Assembly: GCA_902493335.1 (NCBI GenBank)
Contig: CABUPJ010000025.1
Span: 1 to 45,779, forward strand
Direction: 5' to 3'
DNA length: 45,779 nt
DNA from: an uncultured Porphyromonadaceae bacterium
GTDB taxonomy: Bacteria > Bacteroidota > Bacteroidia > Bacteroidales > Muribaculaceae
The notes under the pieces were generated by a model. It ran no database searches. It was not told the origin of the DNA and saw nothing but the letters and a program-made list of their open reading frames with translations. A program made the translations under genes and the position numbers. Below are positions 34,897 through 42,526 of the stretch, piece by piece. Each line of letters begins with the position of its first letter. Within the stretch, counting starts at the first letter, position 1.

Positions 34897-35795
34897 TTCC
34901 CTAAGACTATATGACAAAATGATTTAAACAGCCTGAGATAATCATTGCTTACCTTAGCATACAATTTCCAATAGAGTAAGGCTTTTTTCCGTTCTTTGAG
35001 AATGGCATGATTGCGGCAAAGCTGTTCGTAATGGTACGTGGCATAACGGGGATTGCAGTCAAAGACATCTGCAAAACAATTCAAGAAATGATTATGGAAT
35101 ATTATCCCTTTTCGAGCTTTGTCCTGATAAAAATTTGTGCTAAGTCGTTTGTGACCATGGTCAACATAAACCTTGACAAGACTTTCGGGAACATAATCCA
35201 CTTTATATTTTTGGCAAACGCGTGCCATAAACTCCCAATCTGACATAAGTATGCCTATACTGTCATCAAATGCGCCACCAAATTCATTGAATACTTCTCT
35301 GCGAAGCATCATAGTTGGAGTCCCGCTAATAAGCGGATATGATGGAGCGACACCTCCGACAAAACCCCGGAGTTCTGTTTTGTGAATTCTAATTGGAGTA
35401 TTAGGATCATCATTTTTATAATATGTCATCCAACAATACACGACTCCTACATCTTCAGGCTCCGTCTCAAATAAACTGACCTGCTTCGCTATTTTTTCGG
35501 GGATATATTCGTCGTCATCATCAAGGAATGTGACGTATTTACCCGTAGCTACTTCCGAGCCTGCCTTCATCTGCACTTGAGGCCCTCGTGTATCTAATTT
35601 AATATATCTAATATGAGGGTCATTATATGCTTCAACGACTTCTTTAGTATTGTCAGTTGAGTTTCCGTCTACTATGATATGTTCATAATTAGAATATGTC
35701 TGCCTTTGTATGCTTTCGATACACCTGTGTATCAAATCTCCACGATTATATGTTATCGTGATGATTGATACCAATGGGCAATTATCTAAATTCAT
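34893..35795 (-). CDS. glycosyltransferase family 2
   Basis: 300-residue GT-A enzyme. The classical GT2 start is VSIITITYNRGDLIHRCIESIQ, followed by YEHIIVDGNSTDNT, the DxD-equivalent VTFLDDDDEYIPEK, and the acceptor loop region SDWEFMARVCQKY. It is cytoplasmic or membrane-associated and adds one sugar during repeat assembly; specificity unknown. It lies 12 bases downstream of the UDP-HexNAc dehydrogenase. Confidence 0.9.
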   Translation of the reverse strand: MNLDNCPLVSIITITYNRGDLIHRCIESIQRQTYSNYEHIIVDGNSTDNTKEVVEAYNDPHIRYIKLDTRGPQVQMKAGSEVATGKYVTFLDDDDEYIPEKIAKQVSLFETEPEDVGVVYCWMTYYKNDDPNTPIRIHKTELRGFVGGVAPSYPLISGTPTMMLRREVFNEFGGAFDDSIGILMSDWEFMARVCQKYKVDYVPESLVKVYVDHGHKRLSTNFYQDKARKGIIFHNHFLNCFADVFDCNPRYATYHYEQLCRNHAILKERKKALLYWKLYAKVSNDYLRLFKSFCHIVLGK

Positions 35796-35807
35796 ATGAC
35801 GATAATT

Positions 35808-37085
35808 TTATAGTCTTCCGTCAATAATATCTCTCGGGAGAATACCTTTGACATCGTAGACTACTCCGTTAGTTTTATCAGCGAGGAGTCCGCGAATATC
35901 AAGTTCCTTGAACTGGCTGTGAGCGACACCAAGTATAACAGCGTCATATTTCTCATTTTCGGGAAATTGATTGAAAATTTTTATATCATACTCGTGTTTC
36001 ACCGCCTCGGGATTGGCCCATGGGTCGAAAACAGTGATATTATGCGTATACTCAGCGAGGGTGTGATAGATATCAACAATCTTTGTATTACGGATATCGG
36101 GACAATTTTCCTTAAATGTGATACCGAGAATAAGAATTTTTGCGTCCTTGACCTTGATTCCTTTGAGGTTCATAGCCTTGATTGTTTGGTTTGCCACATA
36201 AGCGCCCATGCCGTCGTTGAGTCTGCGAGCAGAGAACATCACTCTGGGAAGCACGCCATAGACCTGAGCTTTCTGTATCAGGTAGTAAGGATCAACTGAG
36301 ATACAATGACCGCCGACGAGTCCGGGTGAGAGTTTTATGAAATTCCATTTAGAGGAAGCTGCCTCAATCACGTCATGTGTATCAATACCCATCGCGTTGA
36401 AAATTTTAGCAAGCTCGTTCATAAAGGCGATATTGACGTCTCGCTGCGAATTTTCTATAATCTTAGAAGCTTCGGCGACCTTGATCGACGGGGCTTTGTG
36501 TGTGCCATTGACAAGTACTGAATTATAGACATCGTCCACAATATCGGCAATTTCAGGAGTTGAACCCGATGTGACTTTCTTGATTTTTTCGACTGTGTGG
36601 AGTTTATCACCGGGATTAATTCGTTCGGGCGAATAACCGGCATAGAAATCTTTGTTGAATTTGAGGCCACTGACTCGCTCTACTACAGGCAAACATTCTT
36701 CTTCTGTAACACCAGGGTATACAGTTGATTCGTATACAACGATATCTCCTTTGGAAATTACCTTGCCGACTGTTTCAGACGCACCCCAAAGAGGTTTGAG
36801 GTCAGGACGGTTGTTGTCGTCTACTGGAGTAGGAACTGCAACGACGTAGAAGTTACAATCACGAATTTCATCAAGATTGGTCGTACAACGGAATCCGTGA
36901 TTCATCATGGCATCCTGAAGAAGATCATCGCTGACTTCAAGTGTCACGTCATGCCCTTCGTTGAGTGCGTCAACACGTTTTTGATTCATGTCAAATCCCA
37001 CAGTGGGATATTTAGTTGAAAACAGACGTGCCAAAGGCAAGCCTACGTAACCAAGACCGATTACGCAAATTTTAATATTTTCCAT
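35808..37085 (-). CDS. UDP-N-acetylhexosamine 6-dehydrogenase (WbpA/TviB/WecC type)
   Basis: 425-residue nucleotide-sugar dehydrogenase. It has the NAD motif VIGLGYVGLPLARLF, YESTVYPGVTEE, GYSPERINPGD, KWNFIKLSPGLVGGHCISVDPYYL with the catalytic cysteine, and LGITFKENCPDIRNTK. The SPERINPGD and GGHCI-DPYYL forms are typical of the UDP-GlcNAc/UDP-ManNAc dehydrogenases rather than UDP-glucose dehydrogenase. It should provide an N-acetylhexosaminuronic acid donor. No dedicated ManNAc epimerase is seen apart from fnlC, so UDP-GlcNAcA is the simpler product. It is the first biosynthetic gene after upxY. Confidence 0.9.
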   Translation of the reverse strand: MENIKICVIGLGYVGLPLARLFSTKYPTVGFDMNQKRVDALNEGHDVTLEVSDDLLQDAMMNHGFRCTTNLDEIRDCNFYVVAVPTPVDDNNRPDLKPLWGASETVGKVISKGDIVVYESTVYPGVTEEECLPVVERVSGLKFNKDFYAGYSPERINPGDKLHTVEKIKKVTSGSTPEIADIVDDVYNSVLVNGTHKAPSIKVAEASKIIENSQRDVNIAFMNELAKIFNAMGIDTHDVIEAASSKWNFIKLSPGLVGGHCISVDPYYLIQKAQVYGVLPRVMFSARRLNDGMGAYVANQTIKAMNLKGIKVKDAKILILGITFKENCPDIRNTKIVDIYHTLAEYTHNITVFDPWANPEAVKHEYDIKIFNQFPENEKYDAVILGVAHSQFKELDIRGLLADKTNGVVYDVKGILPRDIIDGRL

Positions 37086-37134
37086 TATATCTTATTATTT
37101 ATGTTTTCTGTAAGAGAATCTGGCTTGTTTATAC

Positions 37135-37698
37135 CTAAGTGTTTTCGTCTGTAGTGACTGGTTCGAGGAGGTCGGGGTGGATGAAAGGGAGCATGACGAG
37201 GCAGATGCCTTCGATGCGGACGACGACGTGCTTGTTCTTTTTTATGCGCTGGACGTAGCCTTTGCGGCCGGCGAAGAAGCCTCCGGTGATGCGGACGTAT
37301 TCGTTTTGCCTGAAATCCTTTTTGTTGAATATCTCGCAGCGGGTGGTGTCGTCGGCTGTAAGAAGCCGCAGCAAGTCGATTGAGCCTGACGAGATGACCT
37401 GTATGGCATTGTCTGTGGGATAGCGGTATATCCAGAAAGGCAATGCGGCGCCGGGCTGTGTGCGGCCGCGTGATTCAAGGGCCAAAGCTGTTTCACGGTC
37501 GGTGCGGATAAAAAGCACGTGGGGTATGATGGCCCTCTCGCGCGGTTTCCGGCCGGGAAGGCGGACGGTTTCTTTAGGGAAGAAGACTTCGTCGCACAAG
37601 TCTGCGAAATATTTTTCAGCCTTGAAATCCTGTCTTGTCTTGATGGCAAACCATTCTGTCTGAAGGTTATGCCCGTGCTTGTTGTTTTCCATATCCAT
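37135..37698 (-). CDS. upxY: UpxY-type NusG-like antiterminator of the polysaccharide locus
   Basis: About 187 residues from 37698 (other in-frame ATGs at 37743 and 37692). The N-terminal NGN domain is recognisable from TEWFAIKTRQDFKAEKYF, IPHVLFI and YRYP. The C-terminal KOW-like segment is VRITGGFFAGRKGYVQRI. UpxY proteins are encoded first in Bacteroidales capsule loci and prevent premature termination in the long leader of their own operon. Here it lies between the invertible promoter (37865-38069) and the biosynthetic genes, the classical arrangement. No upxZ, the usual partner that inhibits other loci's UpxY, follows it. Start choice is uncertain because leaders in this group lack Shine-Dalgarno sites. 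Confidence 0.9.
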   Translation of the reverse strand: MDMENNKHGHNLQTEWFAIKTRQDFKAEKYFADLCDEVFFPKETVRLPGRKPRERAIIPHVLFIRTDRETALALESRGRTQPGAALPFWIYRYPTDNAIQVISSGSIDLLRLLTADDTTRCEIFNKKDFRQNEYVRITGGFFAGRKGYVQRIKKNKHVVVRIEGICLVMLPFIHPDLLEPVTTDENT

Positions 37699-37864
37699 AT
37701 GCCTAAAGTTCTTGCATGACGACAGTTGTTGACTGACCGCCATGCATTAGTGACAACCGTCCGTTTGCTTTCGCTTCGGATCTCAGGGACGAGCCTATAC
37801 AGGAGCTTTCCCGGTGGTTGTGTTGCCTTTTGGAACCGAGGCCCGCGGCAACAGTTTTGGTACA

Positions 37865-37881
37865 ATCTCTTTGTTAGAGAT
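37865..37881 (+). repeat. left inverted repeat of the switch
   Basis: 17-bp repeat, upxY-proximal copy. Flanking bases lengthen its own dyad symmetry to 9-bp arms (37862-37870 with 37876-37884). Confidence 0.85.
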
Positions 37882-38005
37882 TGTGATTTCAATATATCGG
37901 CATATGGTACAGCCGTTTAGGATGCGAATATCAAGATGAGGCAAAATGATAGGCTGCTTTTTATATATAATGTCGGGGCTGTATGAGGCAAAAAAGAGCG
38001 GCTAA

Positions 38006-38038
38006 TTTGTGTAATTTCAGATATTATTCTTAAATTTG
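38006..38038 (+). promoter_or_regulatory. invertible capsule promoter, currently pointing away from upxY
   Basis: TTTG (38006-38009), a 21-base spacer and TAAATTTG (38031-38038) match the Bacteroidota consensus. Start is expected near 38045, just inside the right repeat. After inversion the -7 box would occupy 37903-37896 on the minus strand, giving a leader of about 190 bases to upxY. No minus-strand TAnnTTTG box is present between 37744 and 38100 in the present orientation. Confidence 0.8.
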
Positions 38039-38052
38039 CAGCGGAATTTAGT

Positions 38053-38069
38053 ATCTCTAACAAAGAGAT
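38053..38069 (-). repeat. right inverted repeat of the switch
   Basis: Exact reverse complement of 37865-37881, 22 bases from the start of the terminator hairpin at 38091. Confidence 0.85.
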
Positions 38070-38090
38070 AATGACATAGCGGAAATGTGC

Positions 38091-38128
38091 GAGCCTCAAA
38101 ACCGATTGGCGTTGAGGCTTTTGTTTTT
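38091..38128 (+). terminator. terminator catching the OFF-orientation promoter
   Basis: AGCCTCAA (38092-38099) pairs with TTGAGGCT (38112-38119), followed by TTTTGTTTTT. It faces right, directly beyond the switch, and no plus-strand gene ends here. Its evident use is to stop transcription from the invertible promoter when it points toward tRNA-fMet and rpsA. Confidence 0.75.
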
Positions 38129-38147
38129 AGTATATATGTATCGTCGG

Positions 38148-38180
38148 AAAAATAAAAGCTGTCGTTGTTGCGACAGCTTT
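38148..38180 (-). terminator. terminator of tRNA-fMet
   Basis: On the minus strand AAAGCTGTCG (38180-38171) pairs perfectly with CGACAGCTTT (38164-38155) over a 6-base loop, followed by TATTTTT. It begins 5 bases past the tRNA 3' end. Confidence 0.85.
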
Positions 38181-38185
38181 CGGCT

Positions 38186-38260
<75 letters not shown>

Positions 38261-38273
38261 ATGTTTTCGACTG

Positions 38274-38304
38274 CAAAGGTAGTGATTATCGACGAAGCTG
38301 CAAA
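38274..38304 (-). promoter_or_regulatory. promoter of tRNA-fMet
   Basis: Minus-strand TTTG (38304-38301), a 19-base spacer and TACCTTTG (38281-38274). The tRNA begins 13 bases after the -7 box. Confidence 0.75.
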
Positions 38305-38423
38305 CGGTTTAACATAGATTAACCTTTATCCTGACTGAGTCAGAAACCGCCCCGACAGTCATATCACATGAGCGCAATCGCAAAGGCCCGGGAATTTTTT
38401 CATAAAAATTAGAGCGTAAGTTA

Positions 38424-38454
38424 TTTGTGTTCAAGAAAATTATTATTATCTTTG
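38424..38454 (+). promoter_or_regulatory. rpsA promoter
   Basis: TTTG (38424-38427), a 19-base spacer and TATCTTTG (38447-38454), an exact consensus match. Start is expected near 38461. Confidence 0.8.
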
Positions 38455-38469
38455 CGGTCGCAATAAACA

Positions 38470-38484
38470 GATGCCGACGGCATC
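38470..38484 (+). promoter_or_regulatory. small hairpin at the 5' end of the rpsA leader
   Basis: GATGCC (38470-38475) and GGCATC (38479-38484) form a 6-bp stem with a 3-base loop about ten bases after the expected transcript start. The rest of the leader is AT-rich and unstructured. Since S1 represses its own mRNA in other bacteria, this could be a stabilising or regulatory element. Confidence 0.4.
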
Positions 38485-38519
38485 ACGATTTTAATTAACC
38501 TAATTATTAACTTTTTTAA

Positions 38520-40295
38520 ATGACCGAACTCAAAAACAGCCCTATCGAAGACTTCGACTGGGACGCCTATGAAAACGGCGAAAACAAAGGTGGAAAGTCT
38601 CGCGAAGAGCTCACCAAAACTTACGACGAGTCACTCAACACCGTCAAAGACAAAGATGTAATCGAAGGTACCATCATCGCCCTCAACAAACGTGAGGCTG
38701 TGGTTAACATCGGCTACAAGAGCGACGGCATCATCCCGATGAACGAATTCCGCTACAACCCCGACATCAAAGTCGGCGACGTCGTAGAAGTGTTTATCGA
38801 AAACCAGGAAGACAAGAAGGGACAGCTCATCCTCTCACACAAGAAAGCCCGTGCATCTCGCTCATGGGAGCGCATCAACGCCGCTCTCGCCAACGACGAG
38901 ATCATCAAAGGCTATATCAAATGCCGCACCAAAGGCGGCATGATTGTCGACGTATTCGGCATCGAGGCCTTCCTCCCCGGATCACAGATCGACGTCAAAC
39001 CCATCCGCGACTACGACATCTTCGTCGGCAAGACAATGGAATTCAAGGTTGTCAAGATCAACGAGGAGTTCAAGAACGTCGTCGTATCACACAAAGCCCT
39101 CATCCAGGCCGAGCTCGAGCAGCAGAAACGCGAAATCATCTCTAAGCTCGAAAAAGGCCAGATTCTCGAAGGTATCGTCAAGAACATCACCGACTACGGC
39201 GTATTTATCGACCTCGGCGGCGTCGACGGCCTCATCCACATCACCGACCTCTCATGGGGCCGCGTCAACCACCCCAGCGAAGTCGTCTCGCTCGACGAGA
39301 AACTCAACGTCGTCATCCTCGACTTCGACGACGAGAAGAAGCGCATCGCCCTCGGTCTCAAACAGCTCCATCCCCATCCCTGGGAAGCTCTCGATCCCGA
39401 GCTCAAAGTCGGCGACAAAGTCAAAGGCAAAGTCGTCGTCATGGCTGACTACGGCGCATTCCTCGAAATCGCTCCGGGCGTAGAAGGTCTCATCCACGTC
39501 AGCGAGATGTCATGGTCGCAGCACCTCCGCAGCGCCCAGGACTTCATGAAAGTCGGAGACGAAGTCGAAGCTGTCATCCTCACCCTCGACCGCGAGGACC
39601 GCAAGATGAGCCTCGGCATCAAACAGCTCAAGAACGACCCGTGGGAAAACATCGAAACCAAATATCCCATCGGCAGCCGCCACACAGCCAAAGTACGCAA
39701 CTTCACCAACTTCGGCGTATTCGTTGAAATCGAAGAAGGCGTCGACGGCCTCATCCACATCAGCGACCTCTCTTGGACCAAGAAGATCAAACACCCGAGC
39801 GAATTCACCCAGATCGGCGCAGACATCGAAGTCGAAGTCCTCGCCATCGACAAAGACAACCGTCGCCTCAGCCTCGGCCACAAACAGCTCGAAGAGAATC
39901 CCTGGGATGTATTCGAGACTGTCTTCACCGTCGGCTCTGTCCACCAGGGCACAATTATCGAGATGCTCGACAAAGGCGCAGTCATCGCCCTCCCCTACGG
40001 CGTCGAAGGCTTCGCCACACCCAAGCACCTTGTCAAAGAAGACGGCAGCCAGGCTAAAGTCGATGAAAAACTCGACTTCAAGGTTATCGAATTCAACAAA
40101 GAGAGCAAGCGCATCATCCTTTCTCACAGCCGCATCTTCGAAGACGAGGCCCGCGCCGAGAAAGCCGCAGAGCGCAAAGCCCGCCGTCAGCCCAAGAAAG
40201 CTGAAGACACTCCCGCTCTCAACACTCCGCTCGAGAAGACAACTCTCGGCGACCTTGAAGCTCTTGCAGCCCTCAAAGAGAAACTCTCTAAGTAA
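38520..40295 (+). CDS. rpsA: 30S ribosomal protein S1
   Basis: 591-residue RNA-binding protein that brings mRNA to the 30S subunit. Six S1 (OB-fold) repeats follow one another at about 45-110, 125-190, 210-280, 295-365, 380-452 and 470-540. The last four show the classical G-x-V-x-x-(I/F)-T/A-D-Y/F-G-(V/A)-F-(I/V/L)-(D/E) and GL-(I)-H-(I/V)-S/T-(D/E) patterns. A Lys/Ala-rich tail ends the protein. Length and domain number are normal. Single-gene unit with strong promoter and terminator, fitting high expression. Confidence 0.96.
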   Translation: MTELKNSPIEDFDWDAYENGENKGGKSREELTKTYDESLNTVKDKDVIEGTIIALNKREAVVNIGYKSDGIIPMNEFRYNPDIKVGDVVEVFIENQEDKKGQLILSHKKARASRSWERINAALANDEIIKGYIKCRTKGGMIVDVFGIEAFLPGSQIDVKPIRDYDIFVGKTMEFKVVKINEEFKNVVVSHKALIQAELEQQKREIISKLEKGQILEGIVKNITDYGVFIDLGGVDGLIHITDLSWGRVNHPSEVVSLDEKLNVVILDFDDEKKRIALGLKQLHPHPWEALDPELKVGDKVKGKVVVMADYGAFLEIAPGVEGLIHVSEMSWSQHLRSAQDFMKVGDEVEAVILTLDREDRKMSLGIKQLKNDPWENIETKYPIGSRHTAKVRNFTNFGVFVEIEEGVDGLIHISDLSWTKKIKHPSEFTQIGADIEVEVLAIDKDNRRLSLGHKQLEENPWDVFETVFTVGSVHQGTIIEMLDKGAVIALPYGVEGFATPKHLVKEDGSQAKVDEKLDFKVIEFNKESKRIILSHSRIFEDEARAEKAAERKARRQPKKAEDTPALNTPLEKTTLGDLEALAALKEKLSK

Positions 40296-40318
40296 TAAGC
40301 TACTTGCTTCATAAGACC

Positions 40319-40355
40319 ATCGGCGGTCCCGCTCTGCGAGACCGCCGATTTTTTT
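40319..40355 (+). terminator. rpsA terminator
   Basis: ATCGGCGGTC (40319-40328) pairs perfectly with GACCGCCGAT (40340-40349) over an 11-base loop, followed by seven T. Confidence 0.9.
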
Positions 40356-40388
40356 AATTATAAGGCGCCTGACTTTCACCACATATCT

Positions 40389-40420
40389 ATTGCACAATAA
40401 CCGCCAAAACTCTATTTTTG
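40389..40420 (+). promoter_or_regulatory. promoter of the kinase-FKBP gene
   Basis: ATTG (40389-40392), a 20-base spacer and TATTTTTG (40413-40420). The ATG follows 22 bases after the -7 box. Confidence 0.65.
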
Positions 40421-40442
40421 CAATATAATTCAACATTGCAAT

Positions 40443-42323
40443 ATGATTAATTCAGAGATAAACGAAGGCGTACTCTTTGCCGGACGCTATCGCCTCAACC
40501 GCCTTGTCGGCCGCGGCAGCTTCGGCGAAGTATGGCACGCAACCGATGAACGCACAGGCGTCGAGACCGCCGTCAAAATCTATATTCACCTCGACGACGC
40601 CGGCATCAAGGAATTCTGCAGCGAGTTCAGCAGCGTCCACGACCTCAGCCACACAAATTTGCTGCGCCCCGACTATTTCGATGTCGAAGGCTCACGCCCC
40701 TACCTCATCATGCCCTATTGTCCCGCTTCAAGCACAGAACTCGTCGGCTCGTGCACACCCGAGGCCCTGCGCCGTTTCATCGCCGACGTCGCCGCCGGTC
40801 TGAGCTATCTTCACGCCGCCGGCATCGTCCACCGCGACATAAAACCCGACAACATTCTCTGCACCGCCGGCGGCCGCTTCGTCATCACCGACTTCGGACT
40901 CAGCCGCAATATGCGCGCGACGCTGCGCCGCAATTCACGTTCTGTTGCCTCAGAGCAAGTCTCCGGCTCGCTATCGTATATGTCGCCCGAACTCTTCAAA
41001 TCCTCACCCGTTCACGGCAGCGAGGCTGACATCTGGGCCCTCGGCGTCTCGGCCTTCGAAATCGCCACGGGCGAGCTGCCGTTCCTCGGCCAGGGTGGCG
41101 TCATGCAACTCCACGGCGCCGAGACTCCTGAACTGCCCGACAGCATTCCCTCCTATCTCCGCACGATTATCACACGCTGCCTCGACGCCAATCCCGCCCG
41201 GCGCCCTACGGCGGCCGACATCGTCAGGATGATTGAACAACCCGACCTACGCATAGAAAAAGAAGAAAAGACCGACAAACCCGTCAAAGACGAAAGCGAT
41301 AAAACCGACAAGAAAAACCTGAAAGCCACCGTCAAAGACAGCGCCAAAACAAGCGGCGGCGCCAACCCTCCATCCGACACCAAAAACAACAAAAAAACCA
41401 TTATAATCGCCGCAGCCGCAACGCTGACCGTGCTTCTTGCCATAGGCGTCATCGCCCTTCTGCCATCATCAGACCGCGACAAAGAATTGGACGACCTCAT
41501 TGTGGAGGAAGAATACGTTGACCCTGGGTTGAATTTTCTCCAAAAAAACGCCAGACGCGACAGCGTTACGACAACCGCATCAGGCTTACAATACGAGATT
41601 ATAACGAACGGCCGAGGGGCTAATCCTACAGCAAACTCCAAAGTCACCGTCGACTACGAAGGGCGCTTCATCGACGGCACCGTCTTCGACAGCGGCACCG
41701 ACGCCACATTCCCAGTCAGCGGCGTCATACCCGGATTCGCCGAAGCGCTGCAGCTGATGAACCTCAACTCGTCGTGGCGCATCTATATTCCATCTGAGCT
41801 CGCTTATGGAGAGGCCGGCATTCCCGGCGTTATCGAGCCCAACGCCGTGCTCATATTTGATATAACCCTTAAGAAAATCGACGGCGCCTCCGCCCTCCCG
41901 TCAAAAATTCCTCAAGGCCTCACACTCGCCGCCAGGATAAAAGACGTGACATATTATATAACCCCCGCAGAATGGGAGGCCATGTCTGCCGACGAAAAAG
42001 CGAAATACCACAAACTCGGCATCGTCGTCATCAGAGGCAACCACAGATTTATCATCAGCATGGAAGATGCGCACGTCACGACATGGGAGGACGCGAAACT
42101 AACGCATCGTGACAACCTGCCGACACGCGCCGAAGCAAAGATAATCGAAAACGCATCGATTTCTATCAACGAGCTTATGAATATCTTCGGCGGCCAAAAG
42201 CTCTACGATGATGACTACTGGCTTCGCGAGGGGGATATATGGAGATTCGGTCGTGGCTCAACCCGAGAAAAAAGCAAAGATGGCCCGACCGAATGCTGTG
42301 TGCGCAGAGTGACCAGATTCTGA
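40443..42323 (+). CDS. transmembrane Ser/Thr protein kinase fused to an FKBP-type domain
   Basis: 626 residues in four parts. (1) Hanks-type kinase, about 10-270: P-loop GRGSFGEVW (G23-W31), K45 in TAVKIY, H130-R131-D132-I-K-P-D-N, D150-F-G, and an SPE motif (YMSPELF); all catalytic residues are present. (2) Lys/Asp-rich linker, about 275-318. (3) One membrane helix, about 320-342. (4) FKBP-type peptidyl-prolyl isomerase domain, about 378-478 (VDYEGRFIDGTVFDSG, SGVIPGFAEALQLM, AYGE), with Phe at the usual Trp of the active-site floor. About 145 C-terminal residues (480-626) match nothing I recognise. Topology predicts kinase inside and FKBP outside the inner membrane. It has its own promoter and converges on the SRP RNA gene. 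Confidence 0.88.
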   Translation: MINSEINEGVLFAGRYRLNRLVGRGSFGEVWHATDERTGVETAVKIYIHLDDAGIKEFCSEFSSVHDLSHTNLLRPDYFDVEGSRPYLIMPYCPASSTELVGSCTPEALRRFIADVAAGLSYLHAAGIVHRDIKPDNILCTAGGRFVITDFGLSRNMRATLRRNSRSVASEQVSGSLSYMSPELFKSSPVHGSEADIWALGVSAFEIATGELPFLGQGGVMQLHGAETPELPDSIPSYLRTIITRCLDANPARRPTAADIVRMIEQPDLRIEKEEKTDKPVKDESDKTDKKNLKATVKDSAKTSGGANPPSDTKNNKKTIIIAAAATLTVLLAIGVIALLPSSDRDKELDDLIVEEEYVDPGLNFLQKNARRDSVTTTASGLQYEIITNGRGANPTANSKVTVDYEGRFIDGTVFDSGTDATFPVSGVIPGFAEALQLMNLNSSWRIYIPSELAYGEAGIPGVIEPNAVLIFDITLKKIDGASALPSKIPQGLTLAARIKDVTYYITPAEWEAMSADEKAKYHKLGIVVIRGNHRFIISMEDAHVTTWEDAKLTHRDNLPTRAEAKIIENASISINELMNIFGGQKLYDDDYWLREGDIWRFGRGSTREKSKDGPTECCVRRVTRF

Positions 42324-42330
42324 CGGAAAT

Positions 42331-42432
42331 AAAAAAGGGTAAGCTTACTACATCGCACCGCTACGACCCGATACCCTTGCTTCGGTCAAGACCTGGGGGA
42401 TTCTCGGGGAGCTGGTCGTGTAGGACTTACCC
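42331..42432 (-). ncRNA. ffs: signal recognition particle RNA, small bacterial type
   Basis: About 96 nt plus terminator. The ends pair as GGGTAAG (42432-42426) with CTTACCC (42343-42337), followed by TTTTTT (42336-42331). The middle has the SRP domain IV signature CAGGTC....GAAGCA, flanked by pairing CCCGA/TCGGG and by CACGACC-type and GGTCGTAG strands. This is the region bound by the Ffh M domain. The apical loop is not the usual GGAA. Promoter on the minus strand: TTG (42468-42466), a 20-base spacer and TAACTTTG (42445-42438). The T-run ends 7 bases from the convergent kinase-FKBP stop. Confidence 0.85.
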
Positions 42433-42437
42433 GGCGA

Positions 42438-42468
42438 CAAAGTTACAACTTTTTTTTATTCCCCGCAA
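42438..42468 (-). promoter_or_regulatory. promoter of the SRP RNA gene
   Basis: Minus-strand TTG (42468-42466) and TAACTTTG (42445-42438), 20-base spacer; the RNA begins about six bases later. Confidence 0.75.
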
Positions 42469-42526
42469 GCCTGTCGGGTTTTTAATGATTTTTTTCGTAA
42501 CTTCACGTCTCATTTTATCAACAGCT

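Larger units (their letters stand above)
37865..38069. repeat. invertible promoter segment bounded by 17-bp inverted repeats
   Basis: ATCTCTTTGTTAGAGAT at 37865-37881 and its exact reverse complement at 38053-38069 enclose 171 bases. Each repeat is itself two 6-bp arms (ATCTCT/AGAGAT) around an asymmetric 5-base centre (TTGTT), as expected of a tyrosine-recombinase crossover site; the left copy's arms extend to 9 bp. The enclosed DNA carries one consensus promoter (38006-38038), which points right, away from upxY. Recombination between the repeats would turn it toward upxY. Therefore the assembly appears to capture the OFF state of a phase-variable capsule locus. Confidence 0.85.

Noticed and set aside
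37242..37892. A 216-codon minus-strand frame overlapping upxY
   Set aside because: It is an alternative frame of the upxY gene that begins just outside the left inverted repeat; no family features, and upxY is clearly the coding frame.
42239..42526. A long N-terminal extension of the O-acetyltransferase
   Set aside because: These codons overlap the SRP RNA gene and its promoter on the other strand, are not family-like, and the protein is complete from 42527.
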